Positions 1-8,004 of a stretch of 64,000 bases of DNA are shown in pieces. Origin of the DNA: Sinomonas atrocyanea (lineage in GTDB: Bacteria > Actinomycetota > Actinomycetes > Actinomycetales > Micrococcaceae); assembly GCF_001577305.1 (NCBI RefSeq), contig NZ_CP014518.1, positions 1,054,001 to 1,118,000 on the forward strand, written 5' to 3'. The first letter of the stretch is position 1. Each line of letters opens with the position of its first letter. The notes beneath the pieces are model-generated. The model was not told the DNA's origin. It made no database searches and saw only the letters and a program-made list of their open reading frames with translations. The position numbers and the translations under genes were made by a program.

Positions 1-974
1 TCGTACCCGGTGCCTGCGTATGCTGCGCGGATGCCACCGCGGGAGGTGTGGGCGCCCGACGCCGGGGACCAGTAGATGGCCCCGCCCTGGTAGAGCTGGT
101 AGACGCCGCTGCTGCGGATCGGGACCTCGTCGGTGGTGGGGTAGCCGAGGGGCCCATTCTCGTACCCGCTGGCCGCCCAGCCGGCGCGGACGGCGCCGCC
201 GGAGCTGTGGGCGCCGGTGGTCGGGGACCAGAGGATGGCGCCGCCTTGGTAGAGCTGGTAGACGCCGCCGCTGCGGATCGGGACCTCCTCCGAGGTGGGG
301 TAGCCGAGGAAGCCGTTCTCCCAACCCTTTGCGGCGAACTCGCTGCGGATCCCGCCGTGGGAGGTGTGGGCGCCGGTGGCCGGGGACCAGTAGACGGCCC
401 CGCCCTGGTAGAGCTGGTAGACGCCGCCGTCGCGGATGGCGACCTCATCCGTGGTGGGGTAGCCGAGGAAGCCCGTGGGGCCGCCGGTCGATGCCCAGCG
501 GGCGCCGACGCCGCCTCCGACGGTGTGGGCCCCGGTGGCGGCGATCCAGTAGATGGCCCCGTGCTGGAACGTCTCGGCGCAGCCACCGCCCGGGGGGCTG
601 GTGCAGTCCTCGGCAGTGACGGGTGCCCCGAGCCAGCCGGTGGCGCCGCCGAGGGCGGCGTACTTGGACTGGATGGGGGAGGGCGCCGGGGGCGTGCTGG
701 GTGGGCTCGTCGGCGCCCCGGTGGGCGTCGCGGTCGAGGTGGGGGACGGAGTCGCAGTGCCGGTCGGCGAACCGGTTGGAGAATCGCTCGCCGTGACAAT
801 GGGCGTCGAGGTGGCGGTGGCGGTCGGGTCTGCCGTCGACGTGTTGGTCGGGGAGGGGCTGGCGGTGTCGGTCGGGGACGGGGCGGCCGTGGTGGCCTGG
901 GACGGTGCAGCCGTCGTTATGAGTGCGGCCAGCGCCAGCGCTGCCGCCCACCCCCCGTGGCGGCGGATAGTCAT
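1..974 (-). CDS. LGFP-repeat cell-wall protein, 3' end cut by the window edge
   Basis: Secreted protein that starts with an Ala-rich signal peptide (about residues 1-28). A Pro/Ser/Thr-rich linker follows to about residue 90, then LGFP repeats, each recognisable by LGYPT(S/T)xE followed by GGVYQLYQGGAxYWSP and TGAH. Four repeats and part of a fifth are visible before the window ends, so the C-terminus is unknown. LGFP repeats are a family associated with the actinobacterial cell wall. No catalytic domain is visible. The start ATG overlaps the stop of the upstream lipoprotein gene as ATGA, so the two are translationally coupled. It resembles the repeat halves of the proteins at 21738 and 27097. 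Confidence 0.85.
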   Translation of the reverse strand, partial: MTIRRHGGWAAALALAALITTAAPSQATTAAPSPTDTASPSPTNTSTADPTATATSTPIVTASDSPTGSPTGTATPSPTSTATPTGAPTSPPSTPPAPSPIQSKYAALGGATGWLGAPVTAEDCTSPPGGGCAETFQHGAIYWIAATGAHTVGGGVGARWASTGGPTGFLGYPTTDEVAIRDGGVYQLYQGGAVYWSPATGAHTSHGGIRSEFAAKGWENGFLGYPTSEEVPIRSGGVYQLYQGGAILWSPTTGAHSSGGAVRAGWAASGYENGPLGYPTTDEVPIRSSGVYQLYQGGAIYWSPASGAHTSRGGIRAAYAGTGY

Positions 975-1417
975 TCCGTCCTCTCTTGGGAGACGGCGGC
1001 GGCGCAGTCGGTTCCCGCGGAGGGGGCGTCCTTGCCGAAGCCGGTGGCGGAGACCTGGGCGGTCTGGCCGGGGGCGAGGGTCTTCTGGATGAGGGCGTGG
1101 TCGAGGACCGAGGTGTCCCGGGTGAGGCCGATCGCAACGGTGAACGCCGCCCGGGCGGCTCCCTGGTTGGACAGAGTTGCCGTGTACGACCAAGTGCCGT
1201 CCACGCCCTTCTGGCAGTGCTCGCCGCTGAGGGCGCCCTCGGCCATGGCCGACGCGACGGCGGGCGCCACGGTGACTGTCGCGGAAGGGACCTGGGCTGC
1301 GGCGGTGGTGCCCGGCGCCGCCGGGGCTGCTCCCGGCGCCGCGCAGCCGGCCAGCGCCGCCGGAAGCAGGAGCGAGGCGGCGAGCCTGAGGGCCAGTGGC
1401 CCGGGTCTTGATCTCAT
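971..1417 (-). CDS. Small secreted lipoprotein
   Basis: A 148-residue protein with a basic N-terminus (MRSRPG), a hydrophobic stretch and a lipobox LAGC, so it should be lipid-anchored outside the membrane. The mature part contains two later cysteines (EHCQKG and TDCAA) that could form a disulfide, and a FAFT-type beta-rich segment, but I recognise no family. The start is set by a GGGGGA ribosome-binding site seven bases upstream. The gene is coupled by ATGA overlap to the LGFP gene that follows, which suggests an envelope role. A perfect palindrome lies about 25 bases upstream of the start. Confidence 0.75.
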   Translation of the reverse strand: MRSRPGPLALRLAASLLLPAALAGCAAPGAAPAAPGTTAAAQVPSATVTVAPAVASAMAEGALSGEHCQKGVDGTWSYTATLSNQGAARAAFTVAIGLTRDTSVLDHALIQKTLAPGQTAQVSATGFGKDAPSAGTDCAAAVSQERTE

Positions 1418-1440
1418 GGGTGTCCCCCGGATGGAAAGGT

Positions 1441-1460
1441 AAGTTGTACATGTACAACCT
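1441..1460. promoter_or_regulatory. Perfect 16-bp palindrome, probable operator
   Basis: GTTGTACATGTACAAC at 1443-1458 is its own reverse complement, with one more matching pair at 1441/1460. It sits 26-41 bases upstream of the lipoprotein start at 1417, where a repressor would block the promoter. A 14/16 match occurs at 29313-29328. The cognate regulator is not identifiable in the window. Confidence 0.6.
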
Positions 1461-1573
1461 AGTGGCTTGGGCTGGAATCCGGCCTGATGCGAGACAGGAC
1501 CTTCTCCTCTCCATGTCGGCCGTTGCCGGTCCCTAGAATTTGGGCGGGGAGGGACCGGCGATGAGGGCCGGAC

Positions 1574-1855
1574 ATGGACAGAGACCTCATGCACGAGTTG
1601 GCCTGGCAGATCACGGGTCTGCCGGTCCCCGCGCAGCAGGACGAGGCGGACTTCGCTGCGGCGCTCCACCGGGTCGAGACATTCCTGGCCGAGTACAGGC
1701 ACGTCCCCGACCCGAAGGCCGGGGACGCGTACGAGGCACGGCTGGGGTCCTGGCTCGACGCCGAGCGGGCCGCCGATGAGCACGGCGCCTTGTCCCAGAA
1801 GCGCAGGGAGCGGATCCAGCAGGTCGTCGGCCCTGAGTGGCGCGCCGCCGGATAG
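1574..1855 (+). CDS. Small helicase-associated (HA) domain protein
   Basis: A 93-residue protein whose C-terminal half has the helicase-associated pattern: a run of helices, then LGSWLDAERAA, a basic segment, LSQKRRERIQQ and a closing W (PEWRAAG). HA domains are small helical modules usually repeated at the C-terminus of helicases and thought to bind nucleic acid; here one stands alone. It is a paralogue of the protein at 16996, with the same N-terminal (N/D)RDL...ITGLP and LGSWLD(A/G)(E/Q)RAAD. The ATG at 1574 was chosen because the paralogue starts at the same point. Function is unknown. Confidence 0.65.
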   Translation: MDRDLMHELAWQITGLPVPAQQDEADFAAALHRVETFLAEYRHVPDPKAGDAYEARLGSWLDAERAADEHGALSQKRRERIQQVVGPEWRAAG

Positions 1856-2089
1856 GGCGTGGTGAGCGTCCTGCGGGAGGGTTCCGCCGAAGCGCTGACC
1901 GTGCTCCCGGACCGACCGGCCCTGACCACGCTGGCTCCCCGATGTGCGTCCGCCCAGTTTCGGGGCGCCGAATTCTGGTGCTTTGCACATGTTCCGGCGA
2001 CCGGCTGCCCGCATATCTTGTGCTGTCGGTGTTAGGCCGGTCACAGCTCCGTGGCCCGGCCGCGCCCCCAGGCCCCACGAGGAGAACGC

Positions 2090-3547
2090 ATGACCAGCTC
2101 CACCGGTCAGTCCCAGAGCAACCGAGGACTTGAAGTCCGCTCCATCGACTACGTCCCCCTGGACGAGCGGCACGGGAAGGTCTCGAGCATCGGCCCGCTC
2201 TGGTTCATGAGCAACGCCCAGATCGCCACCCTCGCCGTCGGGCTCATCAGCATCACCACAGGCGGCAACCTCATCTGGTCGATGATCGCCATCGCCGCCG
2301 GGGTGCTCGTCGGAACCCTGTTCATGGCTGCGCACTCGTCCCAGGGCCCCCAGCTCGGACTGCCGCAGATGATCCAGTCCCGCCCCCAGTTCGGGTACGT
2401 GGGCGCCCTCCTCGTCTGGCTGTTCGCCTACCTGCAGTACGCCGGGTTCAACATCTTCAACACCGTCCTTGCCGGACAGGCCATCGGAGCGTCCGTGCAC
2501 GGGGGGTCGGACAGCCTGTGGTTCTGGGTGGTGACCATCGTCGCCGTCGTCGTCGCGCTCTTCGGGTACGACCTCATCCACCGCTTCGAGCGCTACCTGA
2601 CCTACCTGACCGTGGCGATGCTGGCCCTCCTGACGGTCGCCGTCCTCACGCACCTCGACCTCCCGGCGGCCATGTTCGACCTCGGCGGCTTCCAGCTCGT
2701 GCCCTTCCTCGCCCAGCTCGGCGTCGCCGCCGGCTACCAGATCTCATGGGCGATCTACGTCTCGGACTACTCCCGGTACCTGCCGCCCGCCGCCGCCGGC
2801 CGGACCTTCCGGTACACCTTCTGGGGCAGCGCCCTCGGCGGGATCTGGGTCATGTTCCTCGGGGCCTTCATCGCCGCCGCAGCGGGCAAGGACTTCGACA
2901 CCATCCCGTCCATTCAGGCCACCGCCGACAAGCTCTTCCCGGGATTCGGGTCGATCGCCCTCTTCGTCGCCGCCCTCGGCCTGGTGTCCGTCACGGCGCT
3001 GAACATGTACGGCGGCTCGCTGACGCTGATCTCCTCGATCGACAGCCTCCGCCGCATCAGGCCCACCCTGCGGCTGCGCATCATCACCATTGCCGTCACT
3101 GCGGCGATCTCCGTGATCCTGGCCAATGTCGCCTCGGAGGACTTCCTCGCGAACTTCAACGACTTCCTGCTGCTGGTCCTGTACTTCTTCATCCCGTGGA
3201 CCGCGGTGAACCTCACGGACTACTTCATCGTGCGCAAGGGCCACTACGCCATCGCCGAGATCTTCAAGCCGCACGGAATCTACGGCCGGTGGGGGTGGCC
3301 CGGCATCATCGCCTACCTCGTCGGCTTCGTGGTAATGGTCCCGTTCTTCTCGGCCGGGACGCTCTTCGTCGGTCCCGTCGCCCAGGCGATGGACGGCGCG
3401 GACATCTCGCTGTTCATCGGCCTCCCTGTGGCCGGTGTCCTGTACTGGCTGCTGACCCGGAAGGTGAATGCGGCCGAGGAGGCACGGCTGGGCGACGCGG
3501 AGTCGGCTGAGCTCGACGCCGCCGCGCACGGGCACACGCTGCCCTGA
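2090..3547 (+). CDS. NCS1-family nucleobase/cation symporter
   Basis: A 485-residue integral membrane protein with about twelve hydrophobic segments, the usual length for the nucleobase:cation symporter-1 family (CodB/Fur-like). These carriers take up cytosine, purines, allantoin or hydantoins with a cation. Characteristic stretches are LWFMSNAQIATLAVG near the N-terminus, a GxxxG-rich first helix pair, and NFNDFLLLVLYFFIPWTAVNL with the conserved NLxDY in the C-terminal half. The start follows a GAGGAG ribosome-binding site. It stands alone before a strong terminator, so the neighbours do not reveal the substrate. Confidence 0.85.
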   Translation: MTSSTGQSQSNRGLEVRSIDYVPLDERHGKVSSIGPLWFMSNAQIATLAVGLISITTGGNLIWSMIAIAAGVLVGTLFMAAHSSQGPQLGLPQMIQSRPQFGYVGALLVWLFAYLQYAGFNIFNTVLAGQAIGASVHGGSDSLWFWVVTIVAVVVALFGYDLIHRFERYLTYLTVAMLALLTVAVLTHLDLPAAMFDLGGFQLVPFLAQLGVAAGYQISWAIYVSDYSRYLPPAAAGRTFRYTFWGSALGGIWVMFLGAFIAAAAGKDFDTIPSIQATADKLFPGFGSIALFVAALGLVSVTALNMYGGSLTLISSIDSLRRIRPTLRLRIITIAVTAAISVILANVASEDFLANFNDFLLLVLYFFIPWTAVNLTDYFIVRKGHYAIAEIFKPHGIYGRWGWPGIIAYLVGFVVMVPFFSAGTLFVGPVAQAMDGADISLFIGLPVAGVLYWLLTRKVNAAEEARLGDAESAELDAAAHGHTLP

Positions 3548-3559
3548 GCTGCTGTCACA

Positions 3560-3600
3560 GGAAGGAGGCGGTCCGGTCATCCGGGCCGCCTCCTTCCTTT
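3560..3600 (+). terminator. Intrinsic terminator of the NCS1 permease gene
   Basis: A 17-bp stem (3560-3576 with 3581-3597, one G-T type mismatch) closes a four-base TCAT loop and runs into a short T-rich tail. It begins 12 bases after the stop codon. Confidence 0.85.
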
Positions 3601-3719
3601 CACGCCAGGGCCGACGGCGGACTCCTCGTGAAGACCGACGCGTCGGAGACGTCGACAGGCGAGTTCCCGCCCCGCCCGGCGCCGCAAGCATTTGAGCCTG
3701 CTTAACCTCCCCGTCACCC

Positions 3720-3749
3720 CACCTTTGACCGTTAGTCAGGACAAAGGTG
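3720..3749 (+). promoter_or_regulatory. Inverted repeat in the leader of the phosphodiester ABC operon
   Basis: The gene-free stretch 3601-3949 lies between the permease terminator and the six-gene ABC operon and must hold that operon's promoter. The clearest structure in it is CACCTTTG at 3720-3727 with its complement CAAAGGTG at 3742-3749, 14 bases apart, a spacing that could be an operator or a small leader hairpin. I found no convincing -35/-10 pair, PHO box or riboswitch fold here. The only other clear signal is the GGGAGAGAG ribosome-binding site before 3950. Confidence 0.35.
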
Positions 3750-3949
3750 TTCAGTCTTCGGTGGGGGTTGGCGCCATCGGGCCGCCGACGTGCTGTGCCC
3801 CAGCGGCCCAGCGCGGTGATGACCTGTCGACATCAGACGAAGGGGCCGGGCGGCCACCGCTGCCTGCGCGTTGAGGCAAGGGCCGGAAGCCCGCAGAACC
3901 TCTGCGCCTCGTGCGTGCCCTTCGTCGAAGCTCTTGGGAGAGAGATTCC

Positions 3950-5110
3950 ATGAAGTTCACGACTGCCCTGCGATCTGCTGTCGCCGTCACGGCGTTGGCG
4001 TTCGCCGTCAGCGGGTGCGCCCAGAGCAGCACCGCCGGAGCGAACAACGCGGCTGGCGAGGCCGGCTCGAAGACCGTCCGGGTCTTCATCAGCGGTGACA
4101 CCAACATCCAGAAGCTCTGGGAGAAGGACCTGGGACCGGCCTTCGAGAAGGCCAATCCAGGCTACCGAGTCCAAGTCCAGTTCGATCTGCATGGGGAGCA
4201 CGACGCCCAGACGCTCGCCAAGCTCTCCAGCTCTGCCCAGCAGAAGAAGGACGCGGGGTTCGACCTCGTGGATGCGGGGTTCGTCCCGAAGGCGTCGTCG
4301 GCCAACCTCCTGGAGCCGGTCGACAGCGGGAAGGTCCCGGCGCTGGCAGACGTCCCCGCCGACGCGATCAAGGCCGGGGGGACCAGCGGCATCCCGTACC
4401 GGGGCTCGTCCGTCCTGCTCGCGTACAACACCAAGACCGTGGCGGCTCCGCCCAAGACCCTTGACGACCTCCTCGCGTGGATCAAGGCGAACCCGGGCAA
4501 GTTCACCTACAACTCGCCCAAGTCGGGCGGGTCCGGAGCGGCGTTCGCCACCACGGTGCTGGACAAGTATGTTCCGGCCGATGTGAGGCAGAAGATGACG
4601 GTCGGGTACGACAAGGGCCTCGAGTCCTCCTGGGACCAGGGCTTCGCCGAACTCAAGGGCCTCAACCCCTTCGTGTACCAGAAGGGCGTCTACCCGAACG
4701 GCAACCAGCAGACGCTGGACCTGCTCGCGAGCGGCCAGATCCAGATGGCTCCCGTCTGGTCGGACATGTTCACCACTGGCGTTGCGAACGGCTCGATCCC
4801 GGCGTCGGTCAAGGCGACCCAGATTTCCGATCCGTCCTTCACCGGCGGCGCGGCCTACCTGGGCGTCCCGGCCGACAGCCCCAACAAGGATGCCGCGCTC
4901 AAGCTGGCCCAGTTCGTCCTGCAGCCTGACCAGCAGGCGATGATCGTCAAGGACATCTCGGGCTACCCGGCGATCTCCCTCGACAAGCTGCCCAAGGACC
5001 TGCAGGACAAGTTCGCCAACGCGGACACGAAGAACCTGCGCCAGGGCTACTACAACGACATGTCCAAGGACATGAACAACCTCTGGGACCAGAAGGTCCC
5101 CGGCCAGTGA
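3950..5110 (+). CDS. ABC transporter solute-binding lipoprotein
   Basis: A 386-residue extracellular binding protein with a signal peptide and lipobox VSGC, followed by a Ser/Ala/Asn linker and a periplasmic-binding-protein fold starting KTVRVFISGD. It resembles the branch of binding proteins that serve iron, thiamine, polyamines and 2-aminoethylphosphonate (FbpA/PotD/PhnS type). GIPYRGSSVLLAYNTK is the typical first hinge region. It is the first gene of a six-gene operon and overlaps the next start as GTGA. The phosphodiesterase and phosphatase domains downstream suggest an organic phosphate ester as ligand; this is inference. The start follows GGGAGAGAG. Confidence 0.85.
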   Translation: MKFTTALRSAVAVTALAFAVSGCAQSSTAGANNAAGEAGSKTVRVFISGDTNIQKLWEKDLGPAFEKANPGYRVQVQFDLHGEHDAQTLAKLSSSAQQKKDAGFDLVDAGFVPKASSANLLEPVDSGKVPALADVPADAIKAGGTSGIPYRGSSVLLAYNTKTVAAPPKTLDDLLAWIKANPGKFTYNSPKSGGSGAAFATTVLDKYVPADVRQKMTVGYDKGLESSWDQGFAELKGLNPFVYQKGVYPNGNQQTLDLLASGQIQMAPVWSDMFTTGVANGSIPASVKATQISDPSFTGGAAYLGVPADSPNKDAALKLAQFVLQPDQQAMIVKDISGYPAISLDKLPKDLQDKFANADTKNLRQGYYNDMSKDMNNLWDQKVPGQ

Positions 5111-6072
5111 CAGCCGAGCCGACCACAGTCCGAGAGGATCGGGCGGCCCCGTCGCGCCGCGTGCGCCCCGCACGCGGCGTGGCCGGGGCGCGGGCCGCCG
5201 CGGGCCTGGGCATGGCACTCCCGCCGATCCTGCTCATCGCCTTGTTCATCGGGTTCCCGATCGTTCTCGCGTTCGCGTTCAGCCTCGGCTTCACGGGAGG
5301 CCTCAACCACACGATCGCCGTCATCGGGCAGAACGTCCACGAGGCCGACGGCGCAGTCCCCGACCTCGGCGCCTACACCGACACGTTCACGAGCCAGCGG
5401 TTCCTCGGAGACCTCGCTGTGACGGTGGCCGTCACCCTCACCAGCACCACCATCGTGGTCCTGCTCGCCGCCGCGATCGGCCTCTACCTGAAGTTCAGGG
5501 GCGGCCTGGTCGGCAAGGTGCTCTCGGGACTCGCGGTCGTGCCGCTGTTCATTCCGGTGGTGATCGCCTCATGGGCCATCCTGGGCTTCTACTCCGCCAA
5601 CGGGTTCCTGCGTAGCGTCGCTGCCCAGCTCGGGGTGGAATTCCCGGTCTGGTCGTTCACCATGGTCACGGTCGTCATCGGCTCGGTGTGGACCTCGCTG
5701 CCGTTCGCGACGCTGCTCGTCACCTCCGGCCTGCAGGCCGTGCCGCAGGCGATGATCGACGCCGCCCGCGACGCCGGCGCCTCCTTCTGGCGCGTCGTCG
5801 CCTCGGTGGTGCTCCCCATGGCCGGGGTGCCGATCATCATCGCGACGACGTTCACGGCCATCGGGATCCTCGGCTCCTTCACGGTGCCCTATTTCACGGG
5901 CCCGAACTCGCCGAACATGCTCGGGGTCGACATGTCGAACTACTTCTCGGCCTTCAACCAGCCCCAGCAGGCGGTCGTCATGGCATTCGTGGTGTTCGCG
6001 ATCGCCTCGGGCATCGCCGCCGTCTACGTCTGGGCCAACTTCCGCTCCGCCAAGGAAAGCGGGGCCGTCTGA
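5107..6072 (+). CDS. ABC transporter permease, first subunit
   Basis: A 321-residue membrane protein with a basic cytoplasmic N-terminus and about six transmembrane helices. The cytoplasmic coupling loop has the EAA-type motif (IDAARDAGASFWRVVASVVLP, seen at roughly residues 216-236), which docks on the ATPase. Its size and order match the first permease of PotB/PhnU-type importers. The GTG start shares GTGA with the stop of the binding-protein gene, so translation is coupled. It would form the channel with the next gene's product. Confidence 0.88.
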   Translation: MTAEPTTVREDRAAPSRRVRPARGVAGARAAAGLGMALPPILLIALFIGFPIVLAFAFSLGFTGGLNHTIAVIGQNVHEADGAVPDLGAYTDTFTSQRFLGDLAVTVAVTLTSTTIVVLLAAAIGLYLKFRGGLVGKVLSGLAVVPLFIPVVIASWAILGFYSANGFLRSVAAQLGVEFPVWSFTMVTVVIGSVWTSLPFATLLVTSGLQAVPQAMIDAARDAGASFWRVVASVVLPMAGVPIIIATTFTAIGILGSFTVPYFTGPNSPNMLGVDMSNYFSAFNQPQQAVVMAFVVFAIASGIAAVYVWANFRSAKESGAV

Positions 6073-6896
6073 TGCAGAGCCCTTCGGCGCGCCGAGCCCT
6101 GACCGGGGTCCTCGCGGCGCTCTTCGCCCTGGCGCTGGCTGTCTTCATCATCGGCCCCCTCGCCTGGCTGGCCGTGCGGGCGTTCGCGACGAACTGGACC
6201 TACCCGAACCTGCTGCCTGACGGGTGGACCCTCAAGTGGTGGGGCCTCGTGTTCAGTGACAGCGCCCTCGGTGTGGCAGTGCAGAACTCGCTGTTCTTCG
6301 CCCCCATCACCGTCCTCGTCTCCGCGCTCATCTGCCTCCCCGCCGCCTACGCGTTCGCGCGGTTCGAATTCCCCGGGCGCCGGCTCTTCCTCATCGGGCT
6401 CTTCGCCGCCAACGCGTTCCCCAAGATGGGCCTGTTCGTCTCCCTCGCGGCGCTGTTCTACACGCTGAACCTCATGAACTCCATTCTGGGAATCCTGATC
6501 GTGCACCTGCTGGGCACCGTCGTGTTCATGACGTGGATCCCGTCGGCCGCATTCGCCGCAGTCCCCCGCAGCCTGGAGGAGGCCGCGCGCGATGCCGGGG
6601 CATCGAAGGTGCGCGTGTTCTTCAGCGTCACCCTGCCCATGGCGCTGCCGGGCATCCTCGTCGCGGCCATCATGAGCTTCCTGGCCTCGTTCGACGAGGC
6701 CCAGGGCACCTATCTGGTCGGCGCGCCGGACTACTTCACCATGCCGACCCAGATGTACACCCTCGTGCTCAACTACCCGACCCAGGTGGCGGCGGTCTTC
6801 TCGATCCTCCTCGCCATCCCCTCCGTGGCGCTGCTCCTGGCCGCGCACAAGCACATCGTCGGCGGCCAGCTCGCCGAGGGCTTCCAGATCAAGTAG
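6072..6896 (+). CDS. ABC transporter permease, second subunit
   Basis: A 274-residue permease with about six transmembrane helices and the EAA loop LEEAARDAGASKVRVFFSVT, the partner of the preceding permease. The first helix (GVLAALFALALAVFIIGPLAWL) acts as an uncleaved signal anchor. The ATG overlaps the previous stop by one base (TGATG), so the two permeases are made together. The second half contains FDEAQGTYLVG, similar to PotC/PhnV-like proteins. It ends seven bases before the ATPase start. Confidence 0.88.
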   Translation: MQSPSARRALTGVLAALFALALAVFIIGPLAWLAVRAFATNWTYPNLLPDGWTLKWWGLVFSDSALGVAVQNSLFFAPITVLVSALICLPAAYAFARFEFPGRRLFLIGLFAANAFPKMGLFVSLAALFYTLNLMNSILGILIVHLLGTVVFMTWIPSAAFAAVPRSLEEAARDAGASKVRVFFSVTLPMALPGILVAAIMSFLASFDEAQGTYLVGAPDYFTMPTQMYTLVLNYPTQVAAVFSILLAIPSVALLLAAHKHIVGGQLAEGFQIK

Positions 6897-6903
6897 AGGC
6901 ACC

Positions 6904-8004
6904 ATGAACACCACGACACCCACCACCGCCAGAAGCGACACAGCAGGAGCATCCCGGATCCCGGAACGTTCCCGGTCCGCGGGGCTCGAGATCCGTACTC
7001 TGCGCAAGGTCCTGGGCGGGCGGACCATCATCGACAGCCTCGACATGGCCGTGCAGCCCGGCGAGCTCGTGTCCCTGCTGGGCCCTTCGGGCTGCGGCAA
7101 GACGACCACCCTGCGCATGATCGCCGGATTCCTCACCCCCGACGAGGGATCCATCAGGGTCGGAGGCCGCGAGGTCGCCCATCTGGGGCCCGAGCAGCGA
7201 CCGAGCGCCATGGTCTTCCAGAACTACGCGCTGTGGCCGCATATGACCGTGGCGAAGAACGTGGGCTTCCCCCTCAAGCTGCGCAGGCGGCCCAAAGCAG
7301 AGATCGCCGAGCGCGTCGATGCCGCCCTCGCCCTCGTCAACCTCCTCCACCACAGGGACTCCCGGCCCGCCCGCATCTCGGGCGGCGAACAGCAGCGCAC
7401 GGCCCTCGCCCGCGCCCTCGTCCAGGAGCCGGAGCTCCTCCTGCTCGACGAGCCGCTCTCCAACCTCGACGCCAAGCTGCGCGTCAAGGTCCGCGAGGAC
7501 ATCCGCGAGATCCAGCAGCGGCTCGGCATCACGACCCTCATCGTCACCCACGACCAGGAGGAGGCCATGTCGATGTCGGACCGCATCGCCGTCATGAATT
7601 TTGGCCGGATCGAACAGTTCAGCACCCCCGCTGATCTGTACCGTGCGCCGGCGACGGAGTTCGTGGCCACCTTCATCGGCAGCCTCAACCGGCTCAAGGG
7701 CAGCATCCGCGACGGCCGCCTCGTGCCCGGCAGCGGCATGGCCGGCGTCCGTCCGGAGGACGTCGTCTTCACTGCGGACCTCCTCGGAACAGACGGCAGC
7801 GGGAGCGGATGGGCGCCTGCGACCGTCGATCGGGTGGTGCCGCACGGCCACTTCGCGGAGCTGCACCTCACGCGCGACGACACTGCCCTTCGCAGCTTCG
7901 TGACGGGCACCCCGCCTGCCGTGGGAACTCGGGGATACGCGAGAATCACCAGATGGCTCGACTTCGAAGACGGCGTGCTCGCCGGACACGGGGCCGCGGC
8001 ATGA
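6904..8004 (+). CDS. ABC transporter ATP-binding protein
   Basis: A 366-residue ATPase. The Walker A is GPSGCGKT at residues 60-67, the signature is ISGGEQQ at about 158-164, Walker B is LLLLDEP ending at 184, and the switch histidine lies in VTHDQEEA. The last third carries a TOBE-like ligand-sensing domain (GVRPEDVVFT), as in the polyamine, iron and maltose importer ATPases. The signature departs slightly from LSGGQ, which is common in this branch. Its stop overlaps the start of the GDPD fusion gene as ATGA, tying the importer to that enzyme. Confidence 0.92.
   Translation: MNTTTPTTARSDTAGASRIPERSRSAGLEIRTLRKVLGGRTIIDSLDMAVQPGELVSLLGPSGCGKTTTLRMIAGFLTPDEGSIRVGGREVAHLGPEQRPSAMVFQNYALWPHMTVAKNVGFPLKLRRRPKAEIAERVDAALALVNLLHHRDSRPARISGGEQQRTALARALVQEPELLLLDEPLSNLDAKLRVKVREDIREIQQRLGITTLIVTHDQEEAMSMSDRIAVMNFGRIEQFSTPADLYRAPATEFVATFIGSLNRLKGSIRDGRLVPGSGMAGVRPEDVVFTADLLGTDGSGSGWAPATVDRVVPHGHFAELHLTRDDTALRSFVTGTPPAVGTRGYARITRWLDFEDGVLAGHGAAA

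Noticed and set aside
48..1442. A 464-codon plus-strand frame over the first LGFP gene.
   Set aside because: The regular GPALVELVDAAAADRDL repeats are the complement of LGFP repeat codons, not a protein repeat family.
3712..3749. A possible PHO box upstream of the ABC operon (CGTCACC and following bases).
   Set aside because: Only the first unit resembles GTTCACC; the next 11-base units do not. The 8-bp inverted repeat there is a better description.
3868..3949. A riboswitch in the leader of the ABC operon.
   Set aside because: GC-rich pairing is possible but no conserved core of a known class is recognisable.
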